A stretch of 64,000 bases of DNA, from positions 372,001 to 436,000 of the forward strand of contig CAVSZY010000003.1 of NCBI GenBank assembly GCA_963732585.1. The letters run 5' to 3'. The notes beneath the pieces are model-generated. The model was not told the DNA's origin. It did not search any database and saw only the letters and a list, made by a program, of their open reading frames with translations. Below, piece after piece: positions 50,746 through 59,014 of the stretch (its first letter is position 1; the number at the start of each line of letters is the position of its first letter). The stretch comes from WLMZ01 sp963732585 (GTDB lineage Bacteria; Actinomycetota; Acidimicrobiia; Acidimicrobiales; Ilumatobacteraceae). The position numbers and the translations under genes were made by a program.

Positions 50746-51927
50746 GTGCTCTCCATCGAGGTGTTTCAGGACGAGGTACGGCGATTTTTCGCTACCCGCT
50801 ACGAGATCCGCGACGGAACCCTCGACGATGAGCGTGAGGACATCATTGCCCGAACACCCGATGGACATCACGTCCTTGTCGAACGGGCCCGCGATCTGCA
50901 GCGCGAGCTTGCCTCGGCCGGGTTGTCCGGTCTGCACCTGCCTATTGCCTATGGCGGCCGCGGTCTCAGCCACGAGCACGTCAAGGCATTCGAGGCCGAG
51001 CATCGCCGCTTCGATGCGCCGTCCTTACGCCCATTGGGAATTGGTATGCATCTGGCGGCTGCGACGTTGATGGCCAGCGGCACCGAAGCGCAACGGCGAC
51101 GTTTTCTGCCGCCGCTGATCAGTGCTGAGGAACAATGGTGTCAGCTGTTTTCTGAACCGGACGCCGGCTCCGACCTGGTGTCGCTGCGCTGCCGCGCGGT
51201 GCGCGACGGCGCCGAATGGCTAATCGACGGGCAAAAGGTGTGGTCGTCCTACGCCGCCGATGCTCATTTCGGGCTGCTGCTCGCGCGCACCAACCCTGAC
51301 GCCGCCAAGCCACATGTCGGCATCACCATGTTCATCCTGCCGATCGAGGCCCCTGGGGTCACGGTTCGGGCGCTGGTCGACATCGCCGGTGGTCGGCACT
51401 TCAACGAGGTGTTTCTCGAAGGCGTGCGCCTGCCGCTCGATGCCGTGATTGGCGAGGTCAATCAGGGTTGGGGGGTCTCACAAGGCACGCTCGGCGGCGA
51501 GCGCTCCGGATACATGGGCGGCTCTGGTGGCGGGCGACGTCAGCGCCAGGTGATCGGCGCGGCGCGCCAGGCAGGCAAGCTCAACGAGGTGACAACACGC
51601 CAGGAGATGATGCGCGTCGTCACCGCCGAACGAATTCTGGAATGGATTCGCGATCGGTTCGTCGGTGGTCAACTGGCCGACGGCAACCCAGCCGCTGGGT
51701 CGATGATGAAGTTGGCCGGTGGCACGCTCGAGCAACGCTGCGCCGAGGTGGTCACCGACATATCCGGGATCAGCGCCGTTGCCTGGTGCAGCGATGATCG
51801 TGATGGTGACAAGATGAGTCATGCACTTAATGCCGGTCGGCAAGCGATGATCGCCGGAGGAACGCACCAGATTCAGCGCAACCTGCTGGCGGAACGGGTG
51901 CTCGGCCTGCCTCGTGAGCCGAAGTAG
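50746..51927 (+). CDS. Acyl-CoA dehydrogenase family protein (FadE-like)
   Basis: A 393-residue flavoprotein with the three ACAD domains. The N-terminal helical part includes LQRELASAGLSGLHLPIAYGG. The FAD/substrate beta domain has CQLFSEPDAGSDLVSL and IDGQKVWSSYAADAHFGLLLARTNP. The C-terminal helical domain ends with IAGGTHQIQRNLLAERVLGLPREP. It would oxidise an acyl-CoA to the 2-enoyl-CoA. GTG 50746 is the best start, since earlier codons run through the operators. It overlaps the crotonase gene by 14 bp. A second ACAD lies at 60009; the two could form a heteromer as in mycobacterial steroid catabolism. Confidence 0.9.
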   Translation: MLSIEVFQDEVRRFFATRYEIRDGTLDDEREDIIARTPDGHHVLVERARDLQRELASAGLSGLHLPIAYGGRGLSHEHVKAFEAEHRRFDAPSLRPLGIGMHLAAATLMASGTEAQRRRFLPPLISAEEQWCQLFSEPDAGSDLVSLRCRAVRDGAEWLIDGQKVWSSYAADAHFGLLLARTNPDAAKPHVGITMFILPIEAPGVTVRALVDIAGGRHFNEVFLEGVRLPLDAVIGEVNQGWGVSQGTLGGERSGYMGGSGGGRRQRQVIGAARQAGKLNEVTTRQEMMRVVTAERILEWIRDRFVGGQLADGNPAAGSMMKLAGGTLEQRCAEVVTDISGISAVAWCSDDRDGDKMSHALNAGRQAMIAGGTHQIQRNLLAERVLGLPREPK

Positions 51928-52762
51928 CGCTGTGCCCCGCACGATTGACACCGGCACGGACACGGTGCGAATCGAGGTGCTCGATCGCATCGGCGTCATC
52001 ACCTTCACCCGCCCCGAGCGGCGCAACGCGCTACACGATGAGATGTACGCCCCGATCATCGCCGCGCTCGAGTCCTTTGCCAACGATCCGAGCGTCGGCT
52101 GCGTCGTCGTCACCGGAGAGGGCTCGGCGTTCTGCTCCGGCGGCGACGTGCGAGCCGGCAGCGGTCGCCGTGCCGATGGTTCGTACCCGGAACCCTCGCA
52201 GCGGGCGGCCAACCTGGAAGCCAATGCGCAGGTCTCGCTGTTATTGCGCGAGGCGCCGATCATCACCATCGCCGCCGTCAATGGAGCTGCGGTCGGTGCC
52301 GGAATGGCTATTGCCTTGGCCTGCGATCTGCGAATCGCTGCGTCATCGGCTCGCTTCATCGGCGGTTGGGCTCGACTGGGGTTCTCCGGCGACTTCGGTG
52401 GCGCCTGGTTGTTGACCCAGCGAGTTGGCCCGGCCAGAGCGTTGGAGTTGCTGGCTTCCAACGCCACAGTCAGCGCCCCGCAGGCCCTCGCGATCGGGCT
52501 CGTCGAGCGGGTGATCGGCGAGGACGACGACTTCGAGAGCGCGTGGCGTGCCTGGGCGATGACCTTTGCCAACGGCCCGCGCCTGGCCATCGCCAACATG
52601 AAGGCCAACATCGCTGACGCTCATCGCCTGCCCCTGGCCGAGGCGCTGCACATCGAGGCGCTGCGCATGATGGACACGACGCAGACGGCGGACCACCGCG
52701 AGGCTGTCAGGGCCTGGGTGGAACGCCGCGAACCGATCTTTGGAAAGGGAGAATCATGCTGA
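51914..52762 (+). CDS. Enoyl-CoA hydratase/isomerase family protein
   Basis: A 282-residue crotonase. RIGVITFTRPERRNAL is followed by the oxyanion motif AFCSGGDVRAG near residue 75 and AVNGAAVGAGMAIALACDLRIA. FIGGWARLGFSGDFGGAWLLTQRVG has Asp in GDFGG and no classic Glu pair, like PaaG-type and related isomerases. It acts on the enoyl-CoA made by the upstream dehydrogenase. GTG 51914 lies inside the upstream gene; an alternative GTG is 17 bp further on. It overlaps the CoA-transferase start by 7 bp. Confidence 0.85.
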   Translation: MSRSSAVPRTIDTGTDTVRIEVLDRIGVITFTRPERRNALHDEMYAPIIAALESFANDPSVGCVVVTGEGSAFCSGGDVRAGSGRRADGSYPEPSQRAANLEANAQVSLLLREAPIITIAAVNGAAVGAGMAIALACDLRIAASSARFIGGWARLGFSGDFGGAWLLTQRVGPARALELLASNATVSAPQALAIGLVERVIGEDDDFESAWRAWAMTFANGPRLAIANMKANIADAHRLPLAEALHIEALRMMDTTQTADHREAVRAWVERREPIFGKGESC

Positions 52763-55005
52763 GTGGACTTCGTGTGGTCGATCTTTCGACGACCATGGCT
52801 GGGGCGCTAGCCACGTTGGTGCTGGCCGAGTCGGGGGCCGACGTGGTCATGGTCGAACCGCCTGGCGGTTCAGCGCAGCGTGACGTGCCCGGCTTTCGGA
52901 CCTGGGGCCGCAGCAAGCGCAGCGTCGAACTCGACCTTGGCTCAGCGCCCGGTCGGCAACGTCTCGATGAGCTGTTGAGCGGTGCCGATGTGCTGGTGCA
53001 TGGCTATGGACCGCAGCAGGCTGCATCGTTGGGCCTTGATGATCCTTCGTTGCGCTTGCGCCATCCGTCGCTGGTCGTCGCCTCGGTGCTGGCCTGGCCG
53101 ATGAATCACGCCTTGGCCGATGCGCCGGTCGACGACCTGTTGATGTTGGCCCGCCTCGGTGTCCTCGACGAGCAGATCGGCGCCCGCGGGGAGAGCCCGA
53201 TCTATGTGCGCTTTCCCCTCGGCTCTCATTCGAGCGCATGGTTGGCTGTTATCGGCGTGTTGGCCCGGCTGATCGACCGCCTGTCAAGCGGCCAGGGTGG
53301 CGCGGCCCACACCAGTCTGGCCCAAGGTGCTCTCGTGCCGATGATGATGCATTGGCGTGCGTGCGAGACGCCGTCGCCGTCGATGCGCATCGGCATGCCG
53401 AAGAATGCGATGCGGGCGTCGTTGTTCGAGTGCGGTGATGGACGCTGGATTCACATCATGCCGCCGCCACCGGACACCACGCCGCTGATGCAGGCGGTGT
53501 TTGCGGAGATGGGGCCAGCCGCGGTCGCGGCCGAGAACGCGGCCCACGCCGGTCTCGGCATCGACACTTGGAGCAACTGGGGAGCGATCGTCGCTGCCTT
53601 TCGCCGTCGCCCGGTTGAGGCGTGGCTGGAACACCTGTGGGCCAACGACATTCCGGCGCAGGAGGCGGTCGGCCTCGGCGAGGTGTTCAGCGACGAGCAG
53701 GCCAAGGTCAACCGCTATGTCGTCGAGATCGACGATCCGCAGGTTGGGCCGATCTCAGCGGCCGGACTGCCGTTGACGCTCGATCCGCCAATGCGGGTGC
53801 GCTGGGCGGTCGACGCGATGGCGGCCGACGACGCGATGCAGTGGAGCCGGCCTGCGTGGCCGCGAGCCGTGCCGACGGGTAGCGCAGGCGATCTCCCGCT
53901 CGCCGGGTTGCGGGTGCTCGACCTCGGCAATTTCCTAGCCGGCCCGCTCGGTCCGATGCTGATGGCCGATCTCGGGGCAACGGTGATCAAGCTCGAGCCA
54001 GCCAGCGGCGATCCGATGCGACATGTGGAATGGGCCTTCGCCGGTTGCCAGCGAGGCAAACGTGCCGTTGCGCTCGACCTCAAGTCGCCCGCCAGCCGCC
54101 CAGCGCTCGATGCCCTGGTCGGCTGGGCCGATGTCGTCCACCACAACCTGCGCTTATCGGCGGCGCGCCGCCTTGGATTGGACGCAGCGGCTGTGGCCGC
54201 ACACAACCCGAACGCGGTGTTCTGTCACGTCAGCTCCTACGGTCCCGAGGGTCCCCGGGCGGGTTGGCCAGGGTATGACCAGATGTTCCAAGCCAGCTGC
54301 GGATGGGAGGTGATGGGGGCCGGCGAGGGCAACCCGCCGATGTGGCACCGCTTTGGCTTCATGGATCACCTGTGCGCGATGTCGTCGGTGGCCGCCACCC
54401 TGATCGCAGTGCTCAGCCAACGTCGCGGCGAACCCGTTGTTTCGGTGGCCGCCTCGTTGCTCGGTGCCGGTGTGCTGACCAACGCCGAGAGCTATCGGTG
54501 CCGGGACGGCACGCTGGCCCCGGTGGCGATGCTCGACGCCGCACAGACGATGACAGCGATTGGTCGACGGATCGTGCAGGCCAGCGATGGCTGGGTAGCG
54601 ATCAGCAGCGATGATTCGGCCGCGGTGCTCGACAATCTTGGGGCCACGAGCGACGATGTCGACGCCAAGGCGGCGGCGATGACAGTCGATTCTTTGACAG
54701 CGATGTTCGACAGTGCCGGGCTGGCGTGCAGCAAGGTATTCCAAGGTCAAGACGTCGGTTTCTTCGCCGACGAGGATCACATCGCCGCCGGTCTCGTCGC
54801 TTCCTACGATCACGCCGAGTACGGGGAGCTCCACCAACCGGGCGCGTTTTGGTATTTCGGTGACCGCCAGCTCAGCCTCGATCGAGCCCATCCCGTGCTC
54901 GGCCAGCACACTGCCGAGGTCCTTGCCGAGATCGGCATCGACGCCCAGCAGATCGACGAGTTGCTGGCCGCCGGGGTGGCCGTGCAAGGCAGCACGGCCA
55001 GTTAA
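52756..55005 (+). CDS. Tandem-fused class III (CaiB/BaiF) CoA-transferase, second copy
   Basis: A 749-residue protein of two CaiB modules: ~1-365 (LSGLRVVDLSTTMAGALATLVLAESGADVV) and ~380-749 (LAGLRVLDLGNFLAGPLGPMLMADLGATVIKLE). The Asp that forms the acyl anhydride is kept in the second module (RFGFMDHLCAMSSVAATL) but is Ser in the first (FPLGSHSSAWLAVIG), so only one half should be catalytic. It likely loads CoA onto the pathway acid. It has a strong GGGAG site and is last gene of the ACAD-crotonase-transferase operon. It shares architecture with the protein at 16474. Confidence 0.85.
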   Translation: MLSGLRVVDLSTTMAGALATLVLAESGADVVMVEPPGGSAQRDVPGFRTWGRSKRSVELDLGSAPGRQRLDELLSGADVLVHGYGPQQAASLGLDDPSLRLRHPSLVVASVLAWPMNHALADAPVDDLLMLARLGVLDEQIGARGESPIYVRFPLGSHSSAWLAVIGVLARLIDRLSSGQGGAAHTSLAQGALVPMMMHWRACETPSPSMRIGMPKNAMRASLFECGDGRWIHIMPPPPDTTPLMQAVFAEMGPAAVAAENAAHAGLGIDTWSNWGAIVAAFRRRPVEAWLEHLWANDIPAQEAVGLGEVFSDEQAKVNRYVVEIDDPQVGPISAAGLPLTLDPPMRVRWAVDAMAADDAMQWSRPAWPRAVPTGSAGDLPLAGLRVLDLGNFLAGPLGPMLMADLGATVIKLEPASGDPMRHVEWAFAGCQRGKRAVALDLKSPASRPALDALVGWADVVHHNLRLSAARRLGLDAAAVAAHNPNAVFCHVSSYGPEGPRAGWPGYDQMFQASCGWEVMGAGEGNPPMWHRFGFMDHLCAMSSVAATLIAVLSQRRGEPVVSVAASLLGAGVLTNAESYRCRDGTLAPVAMLDAAQTMTAIGRRIVQASDGWVAISSDDSAAVLDNLGATSDDVDAKAAAMTVDSLTAMFDSAGLACSKVFQGQDVGFFADEDHIAAGLVASYDHAEYGELHQPGAFWYFGDRQLSLDRAHPVLGQHTAEVLAEIGIDAQQIDELLAAGVAVQGSTAS

Positions 55006-55028
55006 TTAAGCCTCAGGGCTGATGGCAA

Positions 55029-56201
55029 TCACAGGCGTTCGATGATCGTGCCGGTGCCGAGGCCACCACCGCAACACATCGAGATCAGTGCATAGCGGCC
55101 ACCGGTGCGCTCGAGCTCATAGAGGGCGCGGGTCAACAAGATGACCCCGGAGCCGCCGAGTGGGTGACCAACGGCGATCGCCCCGCCGTTGGGATTGACC
55201 TTGCTCATGTCGGCACCGGTTTCCTTCTCCCAGGCCAGCACCACAGAGGCGAAGGCCTCGTTGATCTCGAACACGTCGATGTCATCCATCGTCAAGCCGC
55301 TGCGTTGTAACAGCATGCGGGTTGCCGGGATCGGGCCTTCGAGCATCAGTTCGGGATCGCAGCCGACCAACACGGAGTCGACGATCCGGGCGCGTGGTTT
55401 GAGACCGAGTGCATCGGCCCCTTGGGGCGAGGCGAGCAGCAAAGACGCGGCACCATCGCAAATTTGCGACGATGTGCCAGCGGTGTGAATGCCTCCCGGG
55501 GCATTTGTGCGCAATTCAGCAAGTGCTGCGAGCGTCGTTGCCCGCAGGCATTCGTCGCGTTCGAACCGGCGTGTCGTGCCATCGGCGTTGCCGTGTTCAT
55601 CGAACTGCGGGACCTCAAGCGGCACAATCTGGCCGGCGAAGCGATCTTGCTCCCAGGCCAGCGCGCCACGTTGTTGTGAGCTGACCCCGAGCGCATCGGC
55701 GGCCTCGCGGGTGATTCCGTACTTGACGGCAATGCGCTCGCTGCCCTCGAACTGGGTGGTCGCTTCGTAGACATCGACGTACGTGCCCTCGCGCGGCATG
55801 CCGAAGGCACCACCGGCCCCCATGGCGCCGAAGGGAACCGACGACATCGTCTCCACACCACAGGAGATGGCGACGTCGGCAAGACCGCTGCCAACCAGTG
55901 CGTGGGCGACGAGGTTGGCCTCCTGTGATGAGCCGCATTGCGTGTTCACCGTGGCCGCTGGAACCTCTTGTGGGAGCCGTTGAGAGAGCCAGGCGTTGCG
56001 CGTCACGTTGGCGCTTTGTGCCCCGACCTGCTGCACGCAACCTCCAACCACATGGTCGACCTTCATCGGGTCGATGCTGCTGCGCTCGACGATTGCCTTC
56101 AGCGTGGCGCCGAGCAGGTCGTTTGCTTGCACCCTGGCCAGGGCACCATTGCGGCGACCGATCGCCGAACGTGCCGCGTCGAGAATCAGAACCTCACCCA
56201 T
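55029..56201 (-). CDS. Acetyl-CoA acetyltransferase (thiolase, FadA-like)
   Basis: A 390-residue degradative thiolase. The acylated Cys89 lies in VNTQCGSSQEANLVA. The C-terminal catalytic motifs are FEINEAFASVVLAW, GGAIAVGHPLGGSG (His) and SMCCGGGLGTGTI (Cys). It cleaves 3-ketoacyl-CoA with CoA, releasing acetyl- or propionyl-CoA. ATG 56201 follows AAGGAG. A TTGAC-type inverted repeat lies 55 bp upstream. It is convergent with the CoA-transferase (23 bp apart). It probably completes the local beta-oxidation round. Confidence 0.93.
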   Translation of the reverse strand: MGEVLILDAARSAIGRRNGALARVQANDLLGATLKAIVERSSIDPMKVDHVVGGCVQQVGAQSANVTRNAWLSQRLPQEVPAATVNTQCGSSQEANLVAHALVGSGLADVAISCGVETMSSVPFGAMGAGGAFGMPREGTYVDVYEATTQFEGSERIAVKYGITREAADALGVSSQQRGALAWEQDRFAGQIVPLEVPQFDEHGNADGTTRRFERDECLRATTLAALAELRTNAPGGIHTAGTSSQICDGAASLLLASPQGADALGLKPRARIVDSVLVGCDPELMLEGPIPATRMLLQRSGLTMDDIDVFEINEAFASVVLAWEKETGADMSKVNPNGGAIAVGHPLGGSGVILLTRALYELERTGGRYALISMCCGGGLGTGTIIERL

Positions 56202-56255
56202 TACCTACTCCTTGCTGTGGCGTGCTGCGGCCGTGCTGCGCCGCGGCCGAACACT

Positions 56256-56273
56256 GTTGACAGTATCGTCAAC
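56256..56273. promoter_or_regulatory. Operator candidate, family B: GTTGAC-AGTATC-GTCAAC
   Basis: A perfect 6-bp inverted repeat with a 6-nt spacer, upstream of the thiolase start at 56201. Related sites at 57501 and 62124 share TGAC-N6-GTCA. The interval 56202-56341 contains no gene. Confidence 0.6.
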
Positions 56274-56341
56274 TTCGAAGCTGCGGTGAATCGTGCGCGC
56301 GGGCTCGGCGAAGTCGGGACACCCTGCTTGACGCCCCTGCG

Positions 56342-57472
56342 CTATTGGCGGGGGAACTTGAACAGTTTGCGGGCGTTATCCTCGGCGATCTTGCGAGCCA
56401 CATCGTCGGGCACGTGGGCCAATGACTCTGCCAGCATCTTGCGAGTGTGGGGCCAGTTGGAGTCGGAGTGCGGGTAGTCGCTCTCGAACATGATGTTGTC
56501 CTCACCGATCAGGTCAATGTTGCGCAGGCCGGCATCGTCGGCGATGAAACATCCGAAGAGATGATCGCGGAAGATCTCCGATGGCCGACGAGCGTCATCC
56601 ATCCCGGTGTAATAGCGGTGCCGCTCCCAGGTGTAATCGGCCCGTTCGAGGATGTACGGCATCCACCCGATGCCGCCTTCGGAGAGCGCGAACTTCAGCT
56701 TCGCGAATCGCTCGAAGAGGCGCGTATTGAGCAGGTCGATCGTGGCCATCTGGCTATTGAGGCCGAATAGGGCAATCGCCGTGGTGAACGGTGCCTCCGG
56801 GGCGACGACCGGAGCGCCTCCGGAGCCGAAGTGCAGCGAGAGCGGTACCTCGGCTTCGTTGCACACCGCCAGGAACGGATCCCAGTGGTTGGTGTGGAAC
56901 GACGGCAACCCGAGGGCGTGGGGTGATTCGGTGAAGGAAATGGTCTTCGCGCCGCGGCCAATGATCCTTTCCGCTTCGGCAACGGTGGCGTCGATATCCC
57001 AGAACGGCACCAGTGCAACGGGGATCTGTCGACCCGGCATACCGGCACACCACTCATCGATGATCCAGTCATTCCAGGCGCTGACGCAAGCGCTGGCCAG
57101 CTCTTTGTCGGGTGCCTTGAAAAAGGTGGAGCCGGCGAAACCTGGGAAGCTGGGGAAGCACAGTTGGGCGTGGATGCCGTCGAGGTCCATGTCGGCCAGA
57201 CGGTCAGCGACGGTAAAGCAACCGGCCCGCATCGTGTCGTACGAGGTGGGGTCGAGGCCGTACTCGCGTCGATCCTTTCCGGCCACGGCGTTGAGGCCGA
57301 TGCTGGGGTGGGGTACACCGTCGTACATCCAGATGTCGTGACCCTGCTCGGTGTGCACGATCTGGGGGCCACGGTCGACGAACTTGGACGGCAGTCGATC
57401 GCTGAACACCGTCGGGTGTTCGATCACGTGGTCGTCGACGGACACGATTTGGACATCGTCCAACAAGGGCAT
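56342..57472 (-). CDS. Amidohydrolase 2 family protein
   Basis: A 376-residue TIM-barrel hydrolase/decarboxylase. The N-terminal VSVDDHVIEHPTVF (DxH metal motif) is followed by the central PLSLHFGSGGAPVV (His) and LKFALSEGGIGWMPYILERAD. The terminal IMFESDYPHSDSNWPHT carries the catalytic Asp. It is the same family as the protein at 22190 but with an intact first metal motif. The reaction is unknown; such proteins recur in actinobacterial catabolic clusters. ATG 57472 is fixed by GAGGAGG 5 nt upstream. A family B repeat lies 29 bp before the start. Confidence 0.88.
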   Translation of the reverse strand: MPLLDDVQIVSVDDHVIEHPTVFSDRLPSKFVDRGPQIVHTEQGHDIWMYDGVPHPSIGLNAVAGKDRREYGLDPTSYDTMRAGCFTVADRLADMDLDGIHAQLCFPSFPGFAGSTFFKAPDKELASACVSAWNDWIIDEWCAGMPGRQIPVALVPFWDIDATVAEAERIIGRGAKTISFTESPHALGLPSFHTNHWDPFLAVCNEAEVPLSLHFGSGGAPVVAPEAPFTTAIALFGLNSQMATIDLLNTRLFERFAKLKFALSEGGIGWMPYILERADYTWERHRYYTGMDDARRPSEIFRDHLFGCFIADDAGLRNIDLIGEDNIMFESDYPHSDSNWPHTRKMLAESLAHVPDDVARKIAEDNARKLFKFPRQ

Positions 57473-57500
57473 GGCAGCCTCCTCGGGTGGGTTCTCTCGA

Positions 57501-57518
57501 GCTGACAGTAGCGTCAAA
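57501..57518. promoter_or_regulatory. Operator candidate, family B: CTGAC-AGTAGC-GTCAA
   Basis: Shares TGACAGTANCGTCA with the repeat at 56256 (one difference in the spacer) and lies 29 bp upstream of the amidohydrolase. The conserved spacer as well as arms makes chance less likely. Confidence 0.6.
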
Positions 57519-57547
57519 TCGCTCGCCGAGCGAGGCGGAGCGGTGCG

Positions 57548-58924
57548 CTATCGCAGTGCTGGCCAGGTGCGCTCGTGCAGCGCTCCCGAGGCTGTTGCGG
57601 CAAGCTCGTCGTCACGGTGGACCCGGTTCCACACTTCCCCCAGATAGCTCTCGCGGCTGATCGTCCCATTGCTCACTGCTTCGTCGAGCGCAGCGCGGGC
57701 CTCAGCGAGCACCTCGTGACGATGGCCGACGAGCAGCTCGATCTCGTCGAGTTCGTCGGCAACGAAGCGGCGGCCGAAGGAATCGGCCTGCTGCAATAGC
57801 TTGATCACCCGGGCGACGCCGCGTGTCCATTGTGCGGCCAACGGATCATCGATGAGCGGCGCGACCGTGCGCAGCGAGGCGAGGACGTCATCGTACGAAC
57901 CGTGCCACGGCTGCTGCTCGTGTGCCAGCGCCGGTGCCGACCATGTCAGCCCCAGCCCCATGGCGCGGTTGAGCGCTTCCAGCCACAACCGGCGATGCAA
58001 CTGCTGATAGATCAAAGCGTTGCCGATATCTCGGGTTGCCGCGCCGCCTGTCACCGCCGTGTGCGGCCCGTTCAGCGAGATCATCGTCGCCTCGGCGAAC
58101 AGGCGGTAATACCACACCCGTGACTCATCGATGTCGTGCCCCGACAACGCCTCGTACTCGCGCAGGCGATCGGGAAGGTGGGTAAAGGTGTCTTGGACGG
58201 TGCGCAAGCAGAGCCAGGCGATGTCGTCCATCGGGTCGCCGAAGTGGGCCAGCTCCCAGTCGAGCACGGCGGTCACCGTGCCGTGCTCGTACAAGAAGTT
58301 GCCCGGTCCGGTATCGCCCTGCACCAACACCACCGGGCCGTCGTAGTCGGGGACGTTGGCCTGCAACCAATCGAGGGTGATAGCCAACAGCGGATCGATG
58401 GTGCCGTCCTTGCCAGCCACTCGCTGGCGAATCTCCGCCAATCGTTGCAGCGCATGCTCGCCGGCCGATCGAACCGGTCCAAGCACGGAGAGATTCAGCT
58501 GACGTGGGTCGAGGCGATGCTGGGCCGCCAGGCTGGCGATGAACGCCTGCGCCACCTGGACCTGTTCCGCCGGGTCGGCAATGCGGTAGAACCAGGTGTC
58601 GCCGGCGACGCGTTCCATCAGCACCGCTTCCCGATCAGGGTGCACGGCATGAATCTGCGGGACCGGCACGGCCGTGGCCTGCAGGGCGCGGACGATCTCG
58701 GCCTCGACGGCCAGCCTGTGAAAGGCGGACGTTTCGGGCGCGACGACGGGGGAGTAGCGCAGGAACAGGTGGTCGATGGTGCCGTCGGGTCGTGCGAAGT
58801 CGACGAACCAGCCCTCACGGGTGCCGCCTCCTGGTATTCGCTTCGCCACCCCGAGGGGCGCGCCGACAGCACGCTCCATCCACTCGACGATCTCGGTCGC
58901 AAGCTGGATACCCGCTGCGGCCAT
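57548..58924 (-). CDS. Aminoglycoside phosphotransferase (APH)-family protein, ACAD10/11-kinase-like
   Basis: A 458-residue kinase-like protein. The N-lobe has PGGGTREGWFVDF. The catalytic loop reads LVQGDTGPGNFLYEHG, where the usual His before Gly-Asp is Gln but Asp and Asn remain. The metal motif is VLDWELAHFGDPMDDIAWL. About 120 extra C-terminal helical residues are present. Related proteins sit with acyl-CoA dehydrogenases and are fused to them in eukaryotic ACAD10/11, which phosphorylate 4-hydroxyacyl-CoA; the ACAD at 60009 is nearby. A hydroxyacyl-CoA kinase is therefore a more natural role than antibiotic resistance (inference). Confidence 0.82.
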   Translation of the reverse strand: MAAAGIQLATEIVEWMERAVGAPLGVAKRIPGGGTREGWFVDFARPDGTIDHLFLRYSPVVAPETSAFHRLAVEAEIVRALQATAVPVPQIHAVHPDREAVLMERVAGDTWFYRIADPAEQVQVAQAFIASLAAQHRLDPRQLNLSVLGPVRSAGEHALQRLAEIRQRVAGKDGTIDPLLAITLDWLQANVPDYDGPVVLVQGDTGPGNFLYEHGTVTAVLDWELAHFGDPMDDIAWLCLRTVQDTFTHLPDRLREYEALSGHDIDESRVWYYRLFAEATMISLNGPHTAVTGGAATRDIGNALIYQQLHRRLWLEALNRAMGLGLTWSAPALAHEQQPWHGSYDDVLASLRTVAPLIDDPLAAQWTRGVARVIKLLQQADSFGRRFVADELDEIELLVGHRHEVLAEARAALDEAVSNGTISRESYLGEVWNRVHRDDELAATASGALHERTWPALR

Positions 58925-58968
58925 GATTGGGTCCCCTATGTCCCGACCTCCCCTGTGGCGGTCGATTC

Positions 58969-58984
58969 AAATAGGTTAGTATTT
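58969..58984. promoter_or_regulatory. Operator candidate, family A: AAATAG-GTTA-GTATTT
   Basis: One arm mismatch from the perfect repeats at 44759 and 50649. It sits in the 90-bp interval between the divergent phosphotransferase (58924) and AttH-like gene (59015), so could control both. Confidence 0.55.
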
Positions 58985-59014
58985 TTTGGCGCGCTGCGTA
59001 ACGAAGGAGAAACC

